The translations under genes and the position numbers were made by a program. A stretch of DNA of 38,382 bases, from the NCBI GenBank assembly GCA_023439545.1, contig JAEXNT010000052.1:1-38382 (forward strand). The letters are read 5' to 3'. Under the pieces are notes generated by a model, which saw only the letters and a program-made list of their open reading frames with translations, had not been told where the DNA came from and ran no database searches. The stretch is from Bacillota bacterium. Its GTDB lineage: Bacteria > Bacillota > Clostridia > Acetivibrionales > DTU013. This document shows positions 1 through 8,891 of this stretch, in pieces; position 1 is the stretch's first letter; every line of letters starts with the position of its first letter.

Positions 1-2091
1 TTATTCCTCTTCTTCCTCTTCGGCCATATCCTTCTTGGCTTCTTCGATGACCTTCTGAGCTACGTTGGCCGGAGCCTCTTCGTATCTGTCGAAATGCTGG
101 TGGAAGGAACCCCTGCCCTGTGTCATGGATCTCAGGTCGTTGGCGTATTTGAACATCTCAGCCGAAGGCACGTCTGCAACAACCTGCTGCAGTCCGCCCT
201 CCTGCGGGTTCATGCCGAGGATTCTGCCCCTTCTCTTGTTGAGGTCGCCTATGATATCGCCCATGTAGTTGTCGGGTATATAGACTTCGACATGGCTGAT
301 GGGTTCGAGCAATACCGGGGTTGCCAGCGGCAGGCCTTTCTTGTATGCGAGGCGCGCCGCGATCTTGAAGGCCATTTCGGAAGAGTCGACATCATGATAG
401 GATCCATCTACGAGTGTCGCCTTCAGGTTGACAACGGGGTAACCTGCCAGGATACCGTGCGGGATCGCTTCACGCAGGCCTTTTTCAACTGCGGGATGGT
501 ACTGCTTCGGCACCGAACCGCCGAATATCTTTTCTTCGAACTGCAGATCTTCGGTATCGCCGTGCTCGAATTCAACCCATACATGTCCGTACTGGCCGTG
601 GCCTCCGGACTGTTTCTTGTGCTTGCCTTCGACCTTGACCTTCTTCTTGATGGTTTCCCTGTAGGGGACCTTCGGGTCTACGAGGTTTACCGAGACTCCG
701 AATTTTGCCTTCAGCTTGCTTACGATAACGTCGAGGTGCTGTTCGCCTACGCCCGAAATGATCGTCTGGTGAGTTTCGGTATTGAGGGATACCTTGAAGG
801 TAGGATCTTCGTCCTGCAGCCTGTTGAGGCCTGTTCCGATCTTTTCCTCGTCGCCCTTTGACTTAGGCTCAACGGCTAATGAAAGCGCAGGTTCCGGGAA
901 CTCTATCTTATCAAGCATTACCGGCTTTGCCTGGTCGCACAGGGTATCGTTGGTATTGGTAAATTGGAGCTTGGCAACCGCTCCGATATCGCCTGCTATG
1001 AGTTTGTCTACGGGTATCTGCTTCTTTCCTCTCAGCATGAATACCTGCGCGGTTTTTTCAGTTTTTTCGGCAGTCGTGTTGAGAACTACGGAATCGGATT
1101 TGAGTGTTCCGGAGTATACTCTGAATATCGAGATCTTGCCGACGAACGGGTCGGCGATGGTTTTAAACACCAATGCCGACATGCTTTCCTGAGGAGTGTT
1201 CTTCAGCTCGACAGCCGTGTCGGTACCGGGCTTGACAGCTTTGGTGACCGGCTTGCAAGCAGGAGACGGCAGGTATTCAATCATCGCATCCATTAGTGTC
1301 TGGATGCCGAGATTCAGGTATGCCGAACCACAGAGCACCGGTACGATGGAACCGTCAGCTATACCTAGTGATAAGCCTTTTTTAACATCTTCGGGAGTGA
1401 ATTCTTCTCCTCCGAAGAATTTTTCCATGAGGTCTTCGCTGGTTTCAGCGATAGCCTCGTTCATCGCGTCTTTGATTGCAGATATCTTATCGTTTAAACC
1501 GGCAGGGATCGCTGTATCTACCAGTTTATCCTTGTCGAATTTTTTCGCCGTCATACCAAGAACATCAACAAAACCTGTAAATTTCTCGCCCTCAACTATG
1601 GGAAGCTGAAAAGCTATGACACTTTTGCCGAATGAATTGGTCAACTGTCCGAGTACTTCGAAGAAGTTTGCATTTTCTTCGTCCATTTTATTTACGAAAA
1701 ACATTTTGGGGATTCCCTGTTCTTTTGCATAAGCCCAGGATTTTTCAGTTCCGACCGCTACGCCGCCCTTTGCCGGAACAAGGATAACTGCCGCGTCCGA
1801 TACCCTTATGCCCTGCCTCACTTCGCCTACGAAGTCGAAATAGCCGGGGGTGTCGATAACGTTGATTTTGCAGTCCTTCCATTCGCATGGGGCAATAGAT
1901 GTGCTGATTGAGATCTTCCTTTTGATTTCTTCCGGGTCGTAATCCGAGGTAGTGTTTCCGTCATTCACCTTGCCGAACCTGTCAAGCACTCCTGTGTTGA
2001 ACAGCATGGCTTCTGCGAGCGTTGTCTTACCCGCCCCGCCGTGCGACATAAGGCACACGTTGCGGAGCTTATCCACAGTATAGTCTTTCAT
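1..2091 (-). CDS. EF-G-like translational GTPase (FusA2-type paralogue)
   Basis: Translation-factor GTPase of the EF-G superfamily, 696 aa, complete: the stop codon is at the very left edge. Visible motifs are a P-loop SHGGAGKT (residues 16-23), the G3 motif DTPG (80-83) and the G4 motif NKMD (134-137), followed by the usual domains II to V. The P-loop differs from the AHIDAGKT of housekeeping FusA and fits the second EF-G class found in many Firmicutes beside the str-operon copy. No rpsL, rpsG or tuf neighbours are present, which supports a paralogue. The protein ends in a run of six glutamates. ATG is preceded by AAGGGGGA. Its exact role (translocation, recycling or ribosome rescue) cannot be read from sequence. 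Confidence 0.93.
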   Translation of the reverse strand: MKDYTVDKLRNVCLMSHGGAGKTTLAEAMLFNTGVLDRFGKVNDGNTTSDYDPEEIKRKISISTSIAPCEWKDCKINVIDTPGYFDFVGEVRQGIRVSDAAVILVPAKGGVAVGTEKSWAYAKEQGIPKMFFVNKMDEENANFFEVLGQLTNSFGKSVIAFQLPIVEGEKFTGFVDVLGMTAKKFDKDKLVDTAIPAGLNDKISAIKDAMNEAIAETSEDLMEKFFGGEEFTPEDVKKGLSLGIADGSIVPVLCGSAYLNLGIQTLMDAMIEYLPSPACKPVTKAVKPGTDTAVELKNTPQESMSALVFKTIADPFVGKISIFRVYSGTLKSDSVVLNTTAEKTEKTAQVFMLRGKKQIPVDKLIAGDIGAVAKLQFTNTNDTLCDQAKPVMLDKIEFPEPALSLAVEPKSKGDEEKIGTGLNRLQDEDPTFKVSLNTETHQTIISGVGEQHLDVIVSKLKAKFGVSVNLVDPKVPYRETIKKKVKVEGKHKKQSGGHGQYGHVWVEFEHGDTEDLQFEEKIFGGSVPKQYHPAVEKGLREAIPHGILAGYPVVNLKATLVDGSYHDVDSSEMAFKIAARLAYKKGLPLATPVLLEPISHVEVYIPDNYMGDIIGDLNKRRGRILGMNPQEGGLQQVVADVPSAEMFKYANDLRSMTQGRGSFHQHFDRYEEAPANVAQKVIEEAKKDMAEEEEEE

Positions 2092-2183
2092 GTGAATTCC
2101 CCCTTGTTTTTACGAACTTATATTAATTTTCCAAATTAATAGCAAATTCATTCAAAGAATACGGGTATTATGACACAATGTAT

Positions 2184-2211
2184 ATTATAACACACATTAA
2201 GACCAGTTCAA
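2184..2211 (-). promoter_or_regulatory. sigma-A promoter of the EF-G-like gene
   Basis: On the minus strand TTGAAC (2206-2211) and TATAAT (2184-2189) are separated by 16 bp. The predicted start gives a leader of about 85 nt before the EF-G-like ATG. Confidence 0.65.
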
Positions 2212-2352
2212 GGCTTTTCTGAAATGGCAGGCCACGGCGGCCCCTCCGTTTTCCTTGACAATTCGCCGATATCATTGTAAATTTATATCAAACCTGAGCC
2301 TTGCATATATAGTAAGAATCGCATGATACAAGGGCTTGGAGCGTGATGTTGT

Positions 2353-2597
2353 AACCTGCCGGGCCGGCGGTTCGATATTGCATGAGTTTTGTGAATTAGA
2401 GCATATTGATGAAGCTTTGCATAAGGCAAATTCACTGTTTGAGCGAGGCTTTAGCCGAGCAATATGAAATGCTTCGCATTTCGTTTCATCTGTAAGTATT
2501 TGCATAGCAAATACTATTGTTTGAATTTGCCGTAAAGCGAATCTTATATGCTCTTTTAACAAAACTCCGCAATGGAAAACCGCCGGTACGGCAGGTT
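2353..2597. repeat. 245-bp MITE-like imperfect palindrome
   Basis: The 20-bp ends at 2353-2372 and 2578-2597 are inverted repeats matching at 18 of 20 positions. Pairing continues inward: GAGTTTTGT with ACAAAACTC, AGAGCATAT with ATATGCTCT, and GGCAAATTCA with TGAATTTGCC. The centre carries three small hairpins, including GAAATGC-TTC-GCATTTC and GTATTTGC-ATA-GCAAATAC. No transposase is encoded. This is the architecture of a miniature inverted-repeat element or a large palindromic repeat; transcribed, it would fold into one long branched hairpin. Confidence 0.65.
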
Positions 2598-2692
2598 CGG
2601 TATGAACTACCGGTATGGCAGGTACGGCAGGTTTGGCAAAGCATCACAGCAGTAATGTAGAATGGTAAAACGGCAGTATGGTAAAACTAATT
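2581..2692. repeat. short degenerate direct repeats upstream of aroF
   Basis: Variants of GGTACGGCAGGTT and CCGGTATGGCAGGT recur next to the right end of the palindrome, followed by two copies of ATGGTAAAAC. They look like locally duplicated, decaying units and not like a regulator site. Confidence 0.45.
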
Positions 2693-2727
2693 GATTCCAG
2701 AGAACAACGGTAGAAAGGAAGGATCCT

Positions 2728-3753
2728 ATGATTATTGTAATGAAACCCGGGACACAGGAGCCTGAAGTCCGGGAAGTAGCAAGAGTACTTGAAAAGGTAG
2801 GGCTCGGCGTCCATATTTCGAAAGGGACCGAAAGGACCATAATTGGCGTCATCGGCGACAAAAGGCTGCTGAGCGACATCCCGCTCGAGCTGATGCCCGG
2901 CGTCGACAAGCTCGTGCCGATAATGGAAAGCTACAAGCTGGCCGGAAGGACTTTCAGGCCGGAGCCCAGCATAATAGACGTAAATGGCGTTAAAATAGGC
3001 GGGAAAGAGCTCGTGCTGATAGCCGGACCATGCGCTATCGAGAGCTCGGAACAGATAATGGAAGCAGCTGCGGCTGTGAAGAAGGCCGGAGCAAAGATAC
3101 TGCGGGGCGGCGCTTTCAAACCGAGGACCTCGCCGTACTCCTTCCAGGGGCTTGAGGAAGACGGCTTGAAAATGCTGAAGGAAGCGAGCGAAGCCACTGG
3201 GCTCGTTACGGTGACCGAAGTCATCAGCGAGCGTTCCGTCGAGATAGCGGCAAATTACGTCGACATGTTCCAGATAGGCGCGCGCAATTCACAGAACTTC
3301 CACCTGCTGAGAGAGGTCGGCCGCTCAGGAAAACCGGTGCTGTTCAAGAGGGGATCCGCCACCACTATAGATGAATGGCTCAATGCGGCAGAATATATAA
3401 TGAGCGAAGGCAATTATAACGTAGTCCTGTGCGAACGCGGTATCAGGACTTTTGAGACTGCCACGAGGAACACGTTGGATGTAAGCGCTATCCCGGTGGT
3501 AAAGGCCAACAGCCACCTTCCAATAATTGTCGATCCAAGCCACGCTGCAGGCAAGTCGCAGTATATCCTGCCTCTCTCTCGCGCGGCCGTAGCCGCCGGT
3601 GCGGACGGACTGATTATCGAAGTACATCCCAACCCGAGATTGGCGCTTTCCGATGCAGCCCAGCAGCTGTCTCCCGAAGCGTTCGATAATTTATGTAAAG
3701 ATATCGGAAGGATTGCCGAAATAGTAGGCAGAGAATTCAAGTATGAAGCTTAA
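2728..3753 (+). CDS. aroF: 3-deoxy-7-phosphoheptulonate (DAHP) synthase
   Basis: Condenses phosphoenolpyruvate and erythrose 4-phosphate into DAHP, the first step of the shikimate pathway. The 341-aa protein has an N-terminal ferredoxin-like regulatory domain (about residues 1-70) followed by a type I-beta DAHP synthase TIM barrel. Diagnostic motifs are GPCAIES (around 104), KPRTSPYSFQG, QIGARNSQNF, KRGSATTIDEW and VDPSHAAGKS. The start is ATG after AAGGAAGGA. It is first in an operon: the tyrA start lies inside its end (11-bp overlap). The N-terminal domain in this family usually carries tyrosine or phenylalanine feedback, so end-product inhibition is likely. Confidence 0.96.
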   Translation: MIIVMKPGTQEPEVREVARVLEKVGLGVHISKGTERTIIGVIGDKRLLSDIPLELMPGVDKLVPIMESYKLAGRTFRPEPSIIDVNGVKIGGKELVLIAGPCAIESSEQIMEAAAAVKKAGAKILRGGAFKPRTSPYSFQGLEEDGLKMLKEASEATGLVTVTEVISERSVEIAANYVDMFQIGARNSQNFHLLREVGRSGKPVLFKRGSATTIDEWLNAAEYIMSEGNYNVVLCERGIRTFETATRNTLDVSAIPVVKANSHLPIIVDPSHAAGKSQYILPLSRAAVAAGADGLIIEVHPNPRLALSDAAQQLSPEAFDNLCKDIGRIAEIVGREFKYEA

Positions 3754-4846
3754 TAAAGTCACGATAATCGGCCTTGGACTGATCGGCGGTTCGCTTGCGA
3801 AAGCGCTGCATGACAAGCTCGGCGTCCGTGGTATTACCGCCGTGGACAACGACGCCGGCGCACTTGAACTGGCCCTGCGGCAGGGGATCATTGAAAAGGG
3901 AATTACCTTACCCGACAGCAGTATTTATGCTTCCGATATCATTTTTATCTGTACACCTGTAAAGCAGGCTGTAAGATATATCACAGAAATTGCTCCCCTT
4001 GTAAATGACGCCTGTATAATAACCGACACCTGCAGTACGAAGGAAGAGATAGCGAAGGCTGTCGGCGGACTCCCGCACAAGCCCTGCTTTATCGGCGGAC
4101 ACCCGATGGCGGGTACGGAGAGGTCGGGCTACGCGAACAGCTATGCCCATATGTTTGAAAACGCGTATTATGCGTTAACCCCCGATGCCTCCGCAAGGCC
4201 TGAAGCAGTAAGCGATCTCACGGAGATGATCAATGGGATCGGAGCCATCCCGATCGTTATGACCGCGGAAGAGCATGACCGGGCGGCAGCCGGTATAAGC
4301 CACATGCCGCACGTAATAGCGGCGTCCTTGGTTAATATGGTCAGGGATCTCGATAAGGACGATGGGAGGATGAAGACGCTTGCAGCCGGGGGATTCCGCG
4401 ATATAACGAGAATTGCATCCTCCAATCCTGCTATGTGGGAAAATATCGTAATGAGCAACAAAGCGCAGGTACTGACCCTTACGGCGCAATTCAAGGAACA
4501 GCTGGACCATTTTGCAGCAGCGCTCGGCAGCGATGATTCCGCGGAGGTCCGCGAATTCTTTGCGGGTGCGGGCCGGTACAGGGATTCGATCTCCGATAAT
4601 CAGGCGGCAGGTTTGATACCTCCGCTGTGCAAGCTCGTTGTAGATGTACAGGACAAACCCGGAATTATTGGTGAAATAGCAACAATCCTCGGCATGAATA
4701 ATATAAATATAAAAAACATAAATGTTGCAAACAGCAGGGAATTCGAGCAGGGTTGCCTGATAATCTCCCTGTCCGATCCCGGCAGTGTAAATTTTGCCTT
4801 TGACTTGCTTGTCAATACGGGATATAAAGTATATAAAAATAAATGA
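3743..4846 (+). CDS. tyrA: prephenate dehydrogenase with C-terminal ACT domain
   Basis: Oxidises prephenate to 4-hydroxyphenylpyruvate with NAD(P)+, the committed step to tyrosine. Over 367 aa it shows a Rossmann GLGLIGG motif at residues 9-15, a GGHPMAG segment with the family's catalytic histidine, and a C-terminal ACT domain from about residue 297 beginning LVVDVQDKPG. ACT domains of this family bind tyrosine. The gene overlaps aroF by 11 bp and is followed after 69 bp by aroA, so the three are probably cotranscribed. No pheA is present in the window. Confidence 0.95.
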   Translation: MKLNKVTIIGLGLIGGSLAKALHDKLGVRGITAVDNDAGALELALRQGIIEKGITLPDSSIYASDIIFICTPVKQAVRYITEIAPLVNDACIITDTCSTKEEIAKAVGGLPHKPCFIGGHPMAGTERSGYANSYAHMFENAYYALTPDASARPEAVSDLTEMINGIGAIPIVMTAEEHDRAAAGISHMPHVIAASLVNMVRDLDKDDGRMKTLAAGGFRDITRIASSNPAMWENIVMSNKAQVLTLTAQFKEQLDHFAAALGSDDSAEVREFFAGAGRYRDSISDNQAAGLIPPLCKLVVDVQDKPGIIGEIATILGMNNINIKNINVANSREFEQGCLIISLSDPGSVNFAFDLLVNTGYKVYKNK

Positions 4847-4915
4847 TCAAACGTACTCTGACGATGGGTAAAAGATACAGATGATTTTGAAATTACTTAA
4901 TCAGGGGGGAAGAAC

Positions 4916-6190
4916 GTGTTAATTGAAAACAGAAATACGCTAAGAGGAGAGATCTCAGTTCCGGGAGACAAATCCATATCCCACAGGGCTATAGTAACCG
5001 GAGCTCTGGCAAGAGGCACAACTGAAATCGATAATTTTCTGCTTGGCGAAGACTGCATCAGCACGATCGAATGCTTCAGAAAAATGCAGGTCGGCATTGA
5101 AATACTCCAGGATAACAAGGTCAGGATCCAGGGACGCGGCCTGTATGGACTGAAACCTCCCGCAGCAGTCCTTAACGCCGGACGTTCCGGCACTGCAATA
5201 AGGCTTCTGCTAGGCGTACTTGCCGGCCAGCCTTTCAATTCGAATGTGATACGAAACGAGGCGGCAATGAAGAAGCCGGTAGGCAAGGTAGTCAGCTGCC
5301 TTAAACAGATGGGCGCGAACATCTCCGGCAGAGAGGACGGAAATCTGTGCCCCCTGGCATTATCGCCCGCTTCCCTGAAAGGTACGATATTTGAACTATC
5401 TGAACTCGAAACTCATATCAAATCCCCTCTTCTATTTGCAGGACTTTACGCCGAAGGCGACACGGTCGTCAGAGAAGCAGTCAAATCAAGGGATCACACT
5501 GAACTGATGCTGAATTATTTCGGCGCCGATATCAGGACCGAAGGCCTCGAAGTAGTGAGTCATGCCGTAGAGAATCTATACGCGCAGCATGTTTCGATCC
5601 CCGGCGACATATCCATGGCCGCATATTTCATAACTGCCGCGCTGCTTGTACCCAATTCCGACATAGTTATAAAAAACATCGGCGTGAACCCGACAAGGAC
5701 CGATATCATCGATATTTACAGGTCGATGGGCGCAAACATAGAGTTTATGAACGAGCGGACTGAAAGCAACGAGCCTGTTGCAGACATACACGTGGTAACA
5801 TCGCCTCTGAAGGGTATAAAAATTGATCCACAGCTCATACCGAACCTAATAGATGAGCTGCCTGTCATAATAGCGGCGGCGGCGCTTGCAAAGGGAACTA
5901 CCGAGATAACCGGCCTTTCCGGCTTCAAGATCATGGAATCGGGTAAAATAAAGGAGATCGCACTCGAGCTTTCAAAAATGGGAGCCAAAATCACTGAGAC
6001 AGAGAACGGAATAATTATTGAAGGACGAGAAGCGCTGCGGGGCACAGTCGTCGAGAGCAACAACAACCATGCGCTTGCAATGGCGCTGTCGATAGCGGGA
6101 CTTGTTGCCGACGGAGAAACCATGATAAGAAAGACGCAGGCTGTCGATATAGTCTACCCCGGTTTCTTTGAAACGCTCAACAAGCTGTGA
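4916..6190 (+). CDS. aroA: EPSP synthase family protein (AroA-like) with substituted active-site residues
   Basis: By fold and operon position this is 3-phosphoshikimate 1-carboxyvinyltransferase, 424 aa, GTG start after CAGGGGGGA. Retained features are GDKSISHRA (K19, S20, R24), the SGTAIR loop (91-96), SRDHTE (191-196), GDIS, NPTRT and D313 in IDELPV. Compared from memory with the E. coli and S. aureus enzymes, several substrate contacts differ: the Arg of KRPM is K120, the Ser-Ala-Gln triad is E165-T166-H167, Arg344 is K344 and the Asp-His-Arg of the C-terminal lobe is N384-H385-A386. It may be a catalytically altered or low-activity homologue, so the name is by homology only. The reading frame is intact, so it is not an obvious pseudogene. 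Confidence 0.85.
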   Translation: MLIENRNTLRGEISVPGDKSISHRAIVTGALARGTTEIDNFLLGEDCISTIECFRKMQVGIEILQDNKVRIQGRGLYGLKPPAAVLNAGRSGTAIRLLLGVLAGQPFNSNVIRNEAAMKKPVGKVVSCLKQMGANISGREDGNLCPLALSPASLKGTIFELSELETHIKSPLLFAGLYAEGDTVVREAVKSRDHTELMLNYFGADIRTEGLEVVSHAVENLYAQHVSIPGDISMAAYFITAALLVPNSDIVIKNIGVNPTRTDIIDIYRSMGANIEFMNERTESNEPVADIHVVTSPLKGIKIDPQLIPNLIDELPVIIAAAALAKGTTEITGLSGFKIMESGKIKEIALELSKMGAKITETENGIIIEGREALRGTVVESNNNHALAMALSIAGLVADGETMIRKTQAVDIVYPGFFETLNKL

Positions 6191-6220
6191 GCCCGTGAAA
6201 CAGAGGGACGGTTCAATTAC

Positions 6221-6862
6221 TTATTTATCGCCGAATTTGTCGCGGATCTTGAAACCGAGTACCATAAGGCTGTCGCTGAGATGGACGTTCTCGATCACCA
6301 TTTCATATGGCAGCTTGAGGTCCATCGGGGAGAAATTCCACAGGCCCCTGATGCCAAGCCGGGCCACCTTTTCAGCCACTTCTCTGGCCTGCTCGTAAGG
6401 TACGGTCAGCATCGCAATTTCCACTTTATGTTTCTTGACGAATTCTTCGAGCTTATCCATATGGAATATCTCTATATCTTTGATCCTGGTTCCGATGACC
6501 TTCGGATTCACGTCGAAAATACCTATTATATCAAAGCCTCTTCTTTCGAAATTGCCGTAATGGGCCAGCGCCTGCCCCATGTTACCTGCGCCGATGATTA
6601 TGGTCTTGAATTTATTGTTGACGCCCATTATGTTGCCTATTTCGTTGAAAAGCAATTCCACATTGTAGCCGTAGCCCTGTTGTCCGAATCCTCCGAAGCA
6701 GTTCAGATCCTGTCTTATCTGGGAAGCGGTTATGCCCATCCTCGTGCTCAGTTCCTTCGATGAGATCCTTGTTATATCCATCGTCAGCAAGTCGGACAGA
6801 TATCTGTAGTACCTGGGCAGTCTTCTGATTACAGCTATTGAAACTTTCTTCTTTGAAGCCAT
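6221..6862 (-). CDS. rex: redox-sensing transcriptional repressor Rex
   Basis: NADH/NAD+ sensor that represses fermentation and NADH-oxidising genes and leaves DNA when NADH rises. The 213-aa protein has the N-terminal winged helix (about 1-80, including SKELSTRMGITASQIRQDL) and a Rossmann domain with GAGNMG at 91-96, ending in the family's swapped C-terminal helix. The ATG follows GGAGGAGG. It is convergent with aroA (30-bp gap) and divergent from the ABC-F gene. No palindrome of the TTGTGAAnnnnTTCACAA type was seen in its own promoter, so autoregulation is not evident. Confidence 0.96.
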   Translation of the reverse strand: MASKKKVSIAVIRRLPRYYRYLSDLLTMDITRISSKELSTRMGITASQIRQDLNCFGGFGQQGYGYNVELLFNEIGNIMGVNNKFKTIIIGAGNMGQALAHYGNFERRGFDIIGIFDVNPKVIGTRIKDIEIFHMDKLEEFVKKHKVEIAMLTVPYEQAREVAEKVARLGIRGLWNFSPMDLKLPYEMVIENVHLSDSLMVLGFKIRDKFGDK

Positions 6863-6896
6863 GGACTACCTCCTCCAGAATTCGCTTGATACAGGA

Positions 6897-6925
6897 ATTA
6901 TACAACTTTGATATTTTTTTGTCAA
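6897..6925 (-). promoter_or_regulatory. consensus sigma-A promoter of rex
   Basis: On the minus strand TTGACA (6920-6925), a 17-bp spacer and TATAAT (6897-6902) match the sigma-A consensus at all 12 positions. The predicted leader is about 30 nt and contains GGAGGAGG. Confidence 0.75.
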
Positions 6926-6927
6926 TA

Positions 6928-6956
6928 TTGCCCGATACCCGCTTTTTTGCTAGAAT
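6928..6956 (+). promoter_or_regulatory. promoter of the ABC-F gene, probably leaderless
   Basis: TTGCCC (6928-6933), a 17-bp spacer and TAGAAT (6951-6956) face right. The -10 box ends only 6 nt before the ATG at 6963 and no Shine-Dalgarno sequence is visible, so the transcript may begin at or next to the start codon. Confidence 0.45.
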
Positions 6957-6962
6957 GTTTTT

Positions 6963-8891
6963 ATGATTATTCTGGCGTGCAACGAAATCAGCCTGTCCTA
7001 CGGGACAGATGTCATATTGAACAAGATCAGCTGCAGTCTGCAGCAGGGGGAAAAGGCCGGTTTGGTCGGCGTCAACGGCGCAGGCAAGTCAACGCTTTTT
7101 AAAATAATCACCGGAAGGCTCCTGCAGGACTCGGGCGACGTATTTATATCGAAAGGTCTTCAATTGGGCTATCTTGACCAGAATTCCGGCCTGGATACCG
7201 ACTGCACTATCTGGGCTGAGATGCTCACGACCTATTCCGTGCTTATCTCGATGGAAACGAAACTCAAGCTGCTGGAAAAGGATATAAGCCTTGAAAAGAA
7301 TGAAGAACGTCTCCATTCAATGATGAAGGAATACGACACGCTGCTGGAGCGTTTCTCGCGCGAAGGCGGCTATGAATACAACAGCAGGATCAGGGGTGTC
7401 CTCCGCGGTCTGGGCTTCCCCGACGAGCAGTTCGAGCTTCCCGTAAAAGCGCTGAGCGGAGGGCAGAAGACACGTCTGGCGCTGGCAAAGCTTCTGCTTG
7501 AGGAGCCGGACCTGCTGCTTCTCGACGAACCCACGAATCATCTGGACATTTCGGCGATAGAGTGGCTCGAGGATTTCCTCAAAAGCTACAAAAAAGCCGT
7601 GCTTGTCATATCCCATGACCGTTACTTCCTCGATGCGGTTACAACCAAAACAATAGAGCTCGAAAATTGCGAATGCACTATCTATAATGGCTCTTATTCC
7701 GTCTATGCCCAGAAAAAGGCGGTGGACAGGGAGGTTCAGCGCAAGCATTATGAACAGCAGCAGAAGGAAATCGCCCGGATGGAGGCGTTCATCGAGCAGC
7801 AAAGACGCTGGAACCGCGAGAAAAACATCGTAGCTGCGGAAAGCCGCCAGAAGGCGATCGACAGGATGGAAAAGCTAGACGCGCCTAAAAAGCTGCCGGA
7901 GGGTATCAAAATAAAGTTCAAGAGCAGCATTATCAGCGGAAACGACGTCCTGTCCGTGGAAAACCTGTCAAAGAGCTTTCCCGGCAAGCCGCTCTTCAGC
8001 AATATCGATTTCAACATTAAACGCAATGAAAGGATATTCCTGCTGGGGCCCAACGGCTGCGGCAAATCAACTCTGCTGAAGATACTTTCGGGAAAGCTCG
8101 AACAGTCCGGAGGAAGCTTCGAATACGGGCACAAGATCGTCCTCGGCTATTATGACCAGGAGCTCGAAGGCCTGACTAACGACAATACGGTATTGGAAGA
8201 AGTGTGGAACGATAACGAAAAGCTCACTCATACGCAGATACGAAACGCTTTGGCGCAGTTTCTCTTTACCGGCGAAGAGGTATATAAGACCGTCGGCATA
8301 TTGAGCGGGGGCGAAAAAAGCAGGGTAGCGCTTACAAAACTGATGTTGTCAGGCGCAAACCTGCTGTTGCTGGACGAACCGACCAACCATCTCGACGTCA
8401 ACTCGAGGGAAGCGTTGGAAGAGGCTCTTCTGTCCTTTGACGGAACTCTGCTCGCGGTATCGCACGACAGGTACTTTATCAAGAAACTGGCTTCAAGAAT
8501 AATAGAAATGTCAGGAATCAGCCTCGAAGACTACAGGGGCGATTACGCCTTCTACCTCGACCACCGCAGACAGCCGCAGGACCAGTCCGCAGGCAGCGGA
8601 CAGAATCCTACGGCTGCAAAGCAGGAGCACCGGGAGAACAAGGAGGAAAAAGCCCGCAGAAGAAAGCTCGAAAAACAGCTTGCCGCTTGTGAGGACGACA
8701 TCGCCGGGACTGAGGCGAGGCTCTCCGAAATAGCGGACGAGATGTCCCGCGATACCGCTCTCAGCGATCACATGCTGCTTTCCTCTCTCCTCAGCGAGCA
8801 GATGGAACTCGAGACAAAACTGGAGAAGCTGTATGAGGATTGGGAGACTTTTTCGGAATCACTGCAGGAGCTGACTGAGGCTCTTACTTGA
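6963..8891 (+). CDS. ABC-F family ATPase (ribosome-associated type)
   Basis: A soluble protein of 642 aa with two fused ABC ATPase domains and no membrane segments, the layout of ABC-F factors that act on the ribosome. Domain 1 has Walker A GVNGAGKST (36-44), LSGGQKTRLA and LLLLDEPTNHLD. Domain 2 has GPNGCGKST (about 361-369), LSGGEKSRVA and again LDEPTNHLD. The linker between them is rich in charged residues, and the last 80 residues form a charged coiled coil as in Uup/YdiF-like members. ABC-F proteins include resistance and general translation factors; no antibiotic class can be assigned. It overlaps the end of cwlD by 8 bp in convergent orientation. Confidence 0.93.
   Translation: MIILACNEISLSYGTDVILNKISCSLQQGEKAGLVGVNGAGKSTLFKIITGRLLQDSGDVFISKGLQLGYLDQNSGLDTDCTIWAEMLTTYSVLISMETKLKLLEKDISLEKNEERLHSMMKEYDTLLERFSREGGYEYNSRIRGVLRGLGFPDEQFELPVKALSGGQKTRLALAKLLLEEPDLLLLDEPTNHLDISAIEWLEDFLKSYKKAVLVISHDRYFLDAVTTKTIELENCECTIYNGSYSVYAQKKAVDREVQRKHYEQQQKEIARMEAFIEQQRRWNREKNIVAAESRQKAIDRMEKLDAPKKLPEGIKIKFKSSIISGNDVLSVENLSKSFPGKPLFSNIDFNIKRNERIFLLGPNGCGKSTLLKILSGKLEQSGGSFEYGHKIVLGYYDQELEGLTNDNTVLEEVWNDNEKLTHTQIRNALAQFLFTGEEVYKTVGILSGGEKSRVALTKLMLSGANLLLLDEPTNHLDVNSREALEEALLSFDGTLLAVSHDRYFIKKLASRIIEMSGISLEDYRGDYAFYLDHRRQPQDQSAGSGQNPTAAKQEHRENKEEKARRRKLEKQLAACEDDIAGTEARLSEIADEMSRDTALSDHMLLSSLLSEQMELETKLEKLYEDWETFSESLQELTEALT

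Larger units (their letters stand above)
2092..2727. other. 636-bp non-coding region between EF-G-like gene and aroF
   Basis: No credible gene. It holds the minus-strand EF-G promoter, a plausible plus-strand promoter for aroF (TTGACA at 2255-2260, 17 bp, TAAATT at 2278-2283), a 245-bp palindromic element (2353-2597) and a short repetitive stretch (about 2581-2690). No T-box specifier or AGGGTGGTACCGCG-like antiterminator sequence was found. If the plus promoter is real, the aroF mRNA starts with about 430 nt of leader that includes the whole palindrome. Confidence 0.6.

Noticed and set aside
94..861. 255-aa plus-strand open frame
   Set aside because: Antisense shadow of the EF-G-like gene, whose motifs are unambiguous.
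2272..2562. 96-aa minus-strand open frame
   Set aside because: It lies inside the palindromic element, has no ribosome site and its sequence follows the hairpins.
2213..2727. T-box or other amino acid riboswitch before aroF
   Set aside because: No antiterminator consensus or specifier stem could be found; the structure present is a symmetric palindrome.
6863..6962. Rex operator between rex and the ABC-F gene
   Set aside because: No TTGTGAA/TTCACAA-type palindrome is present in the interval.
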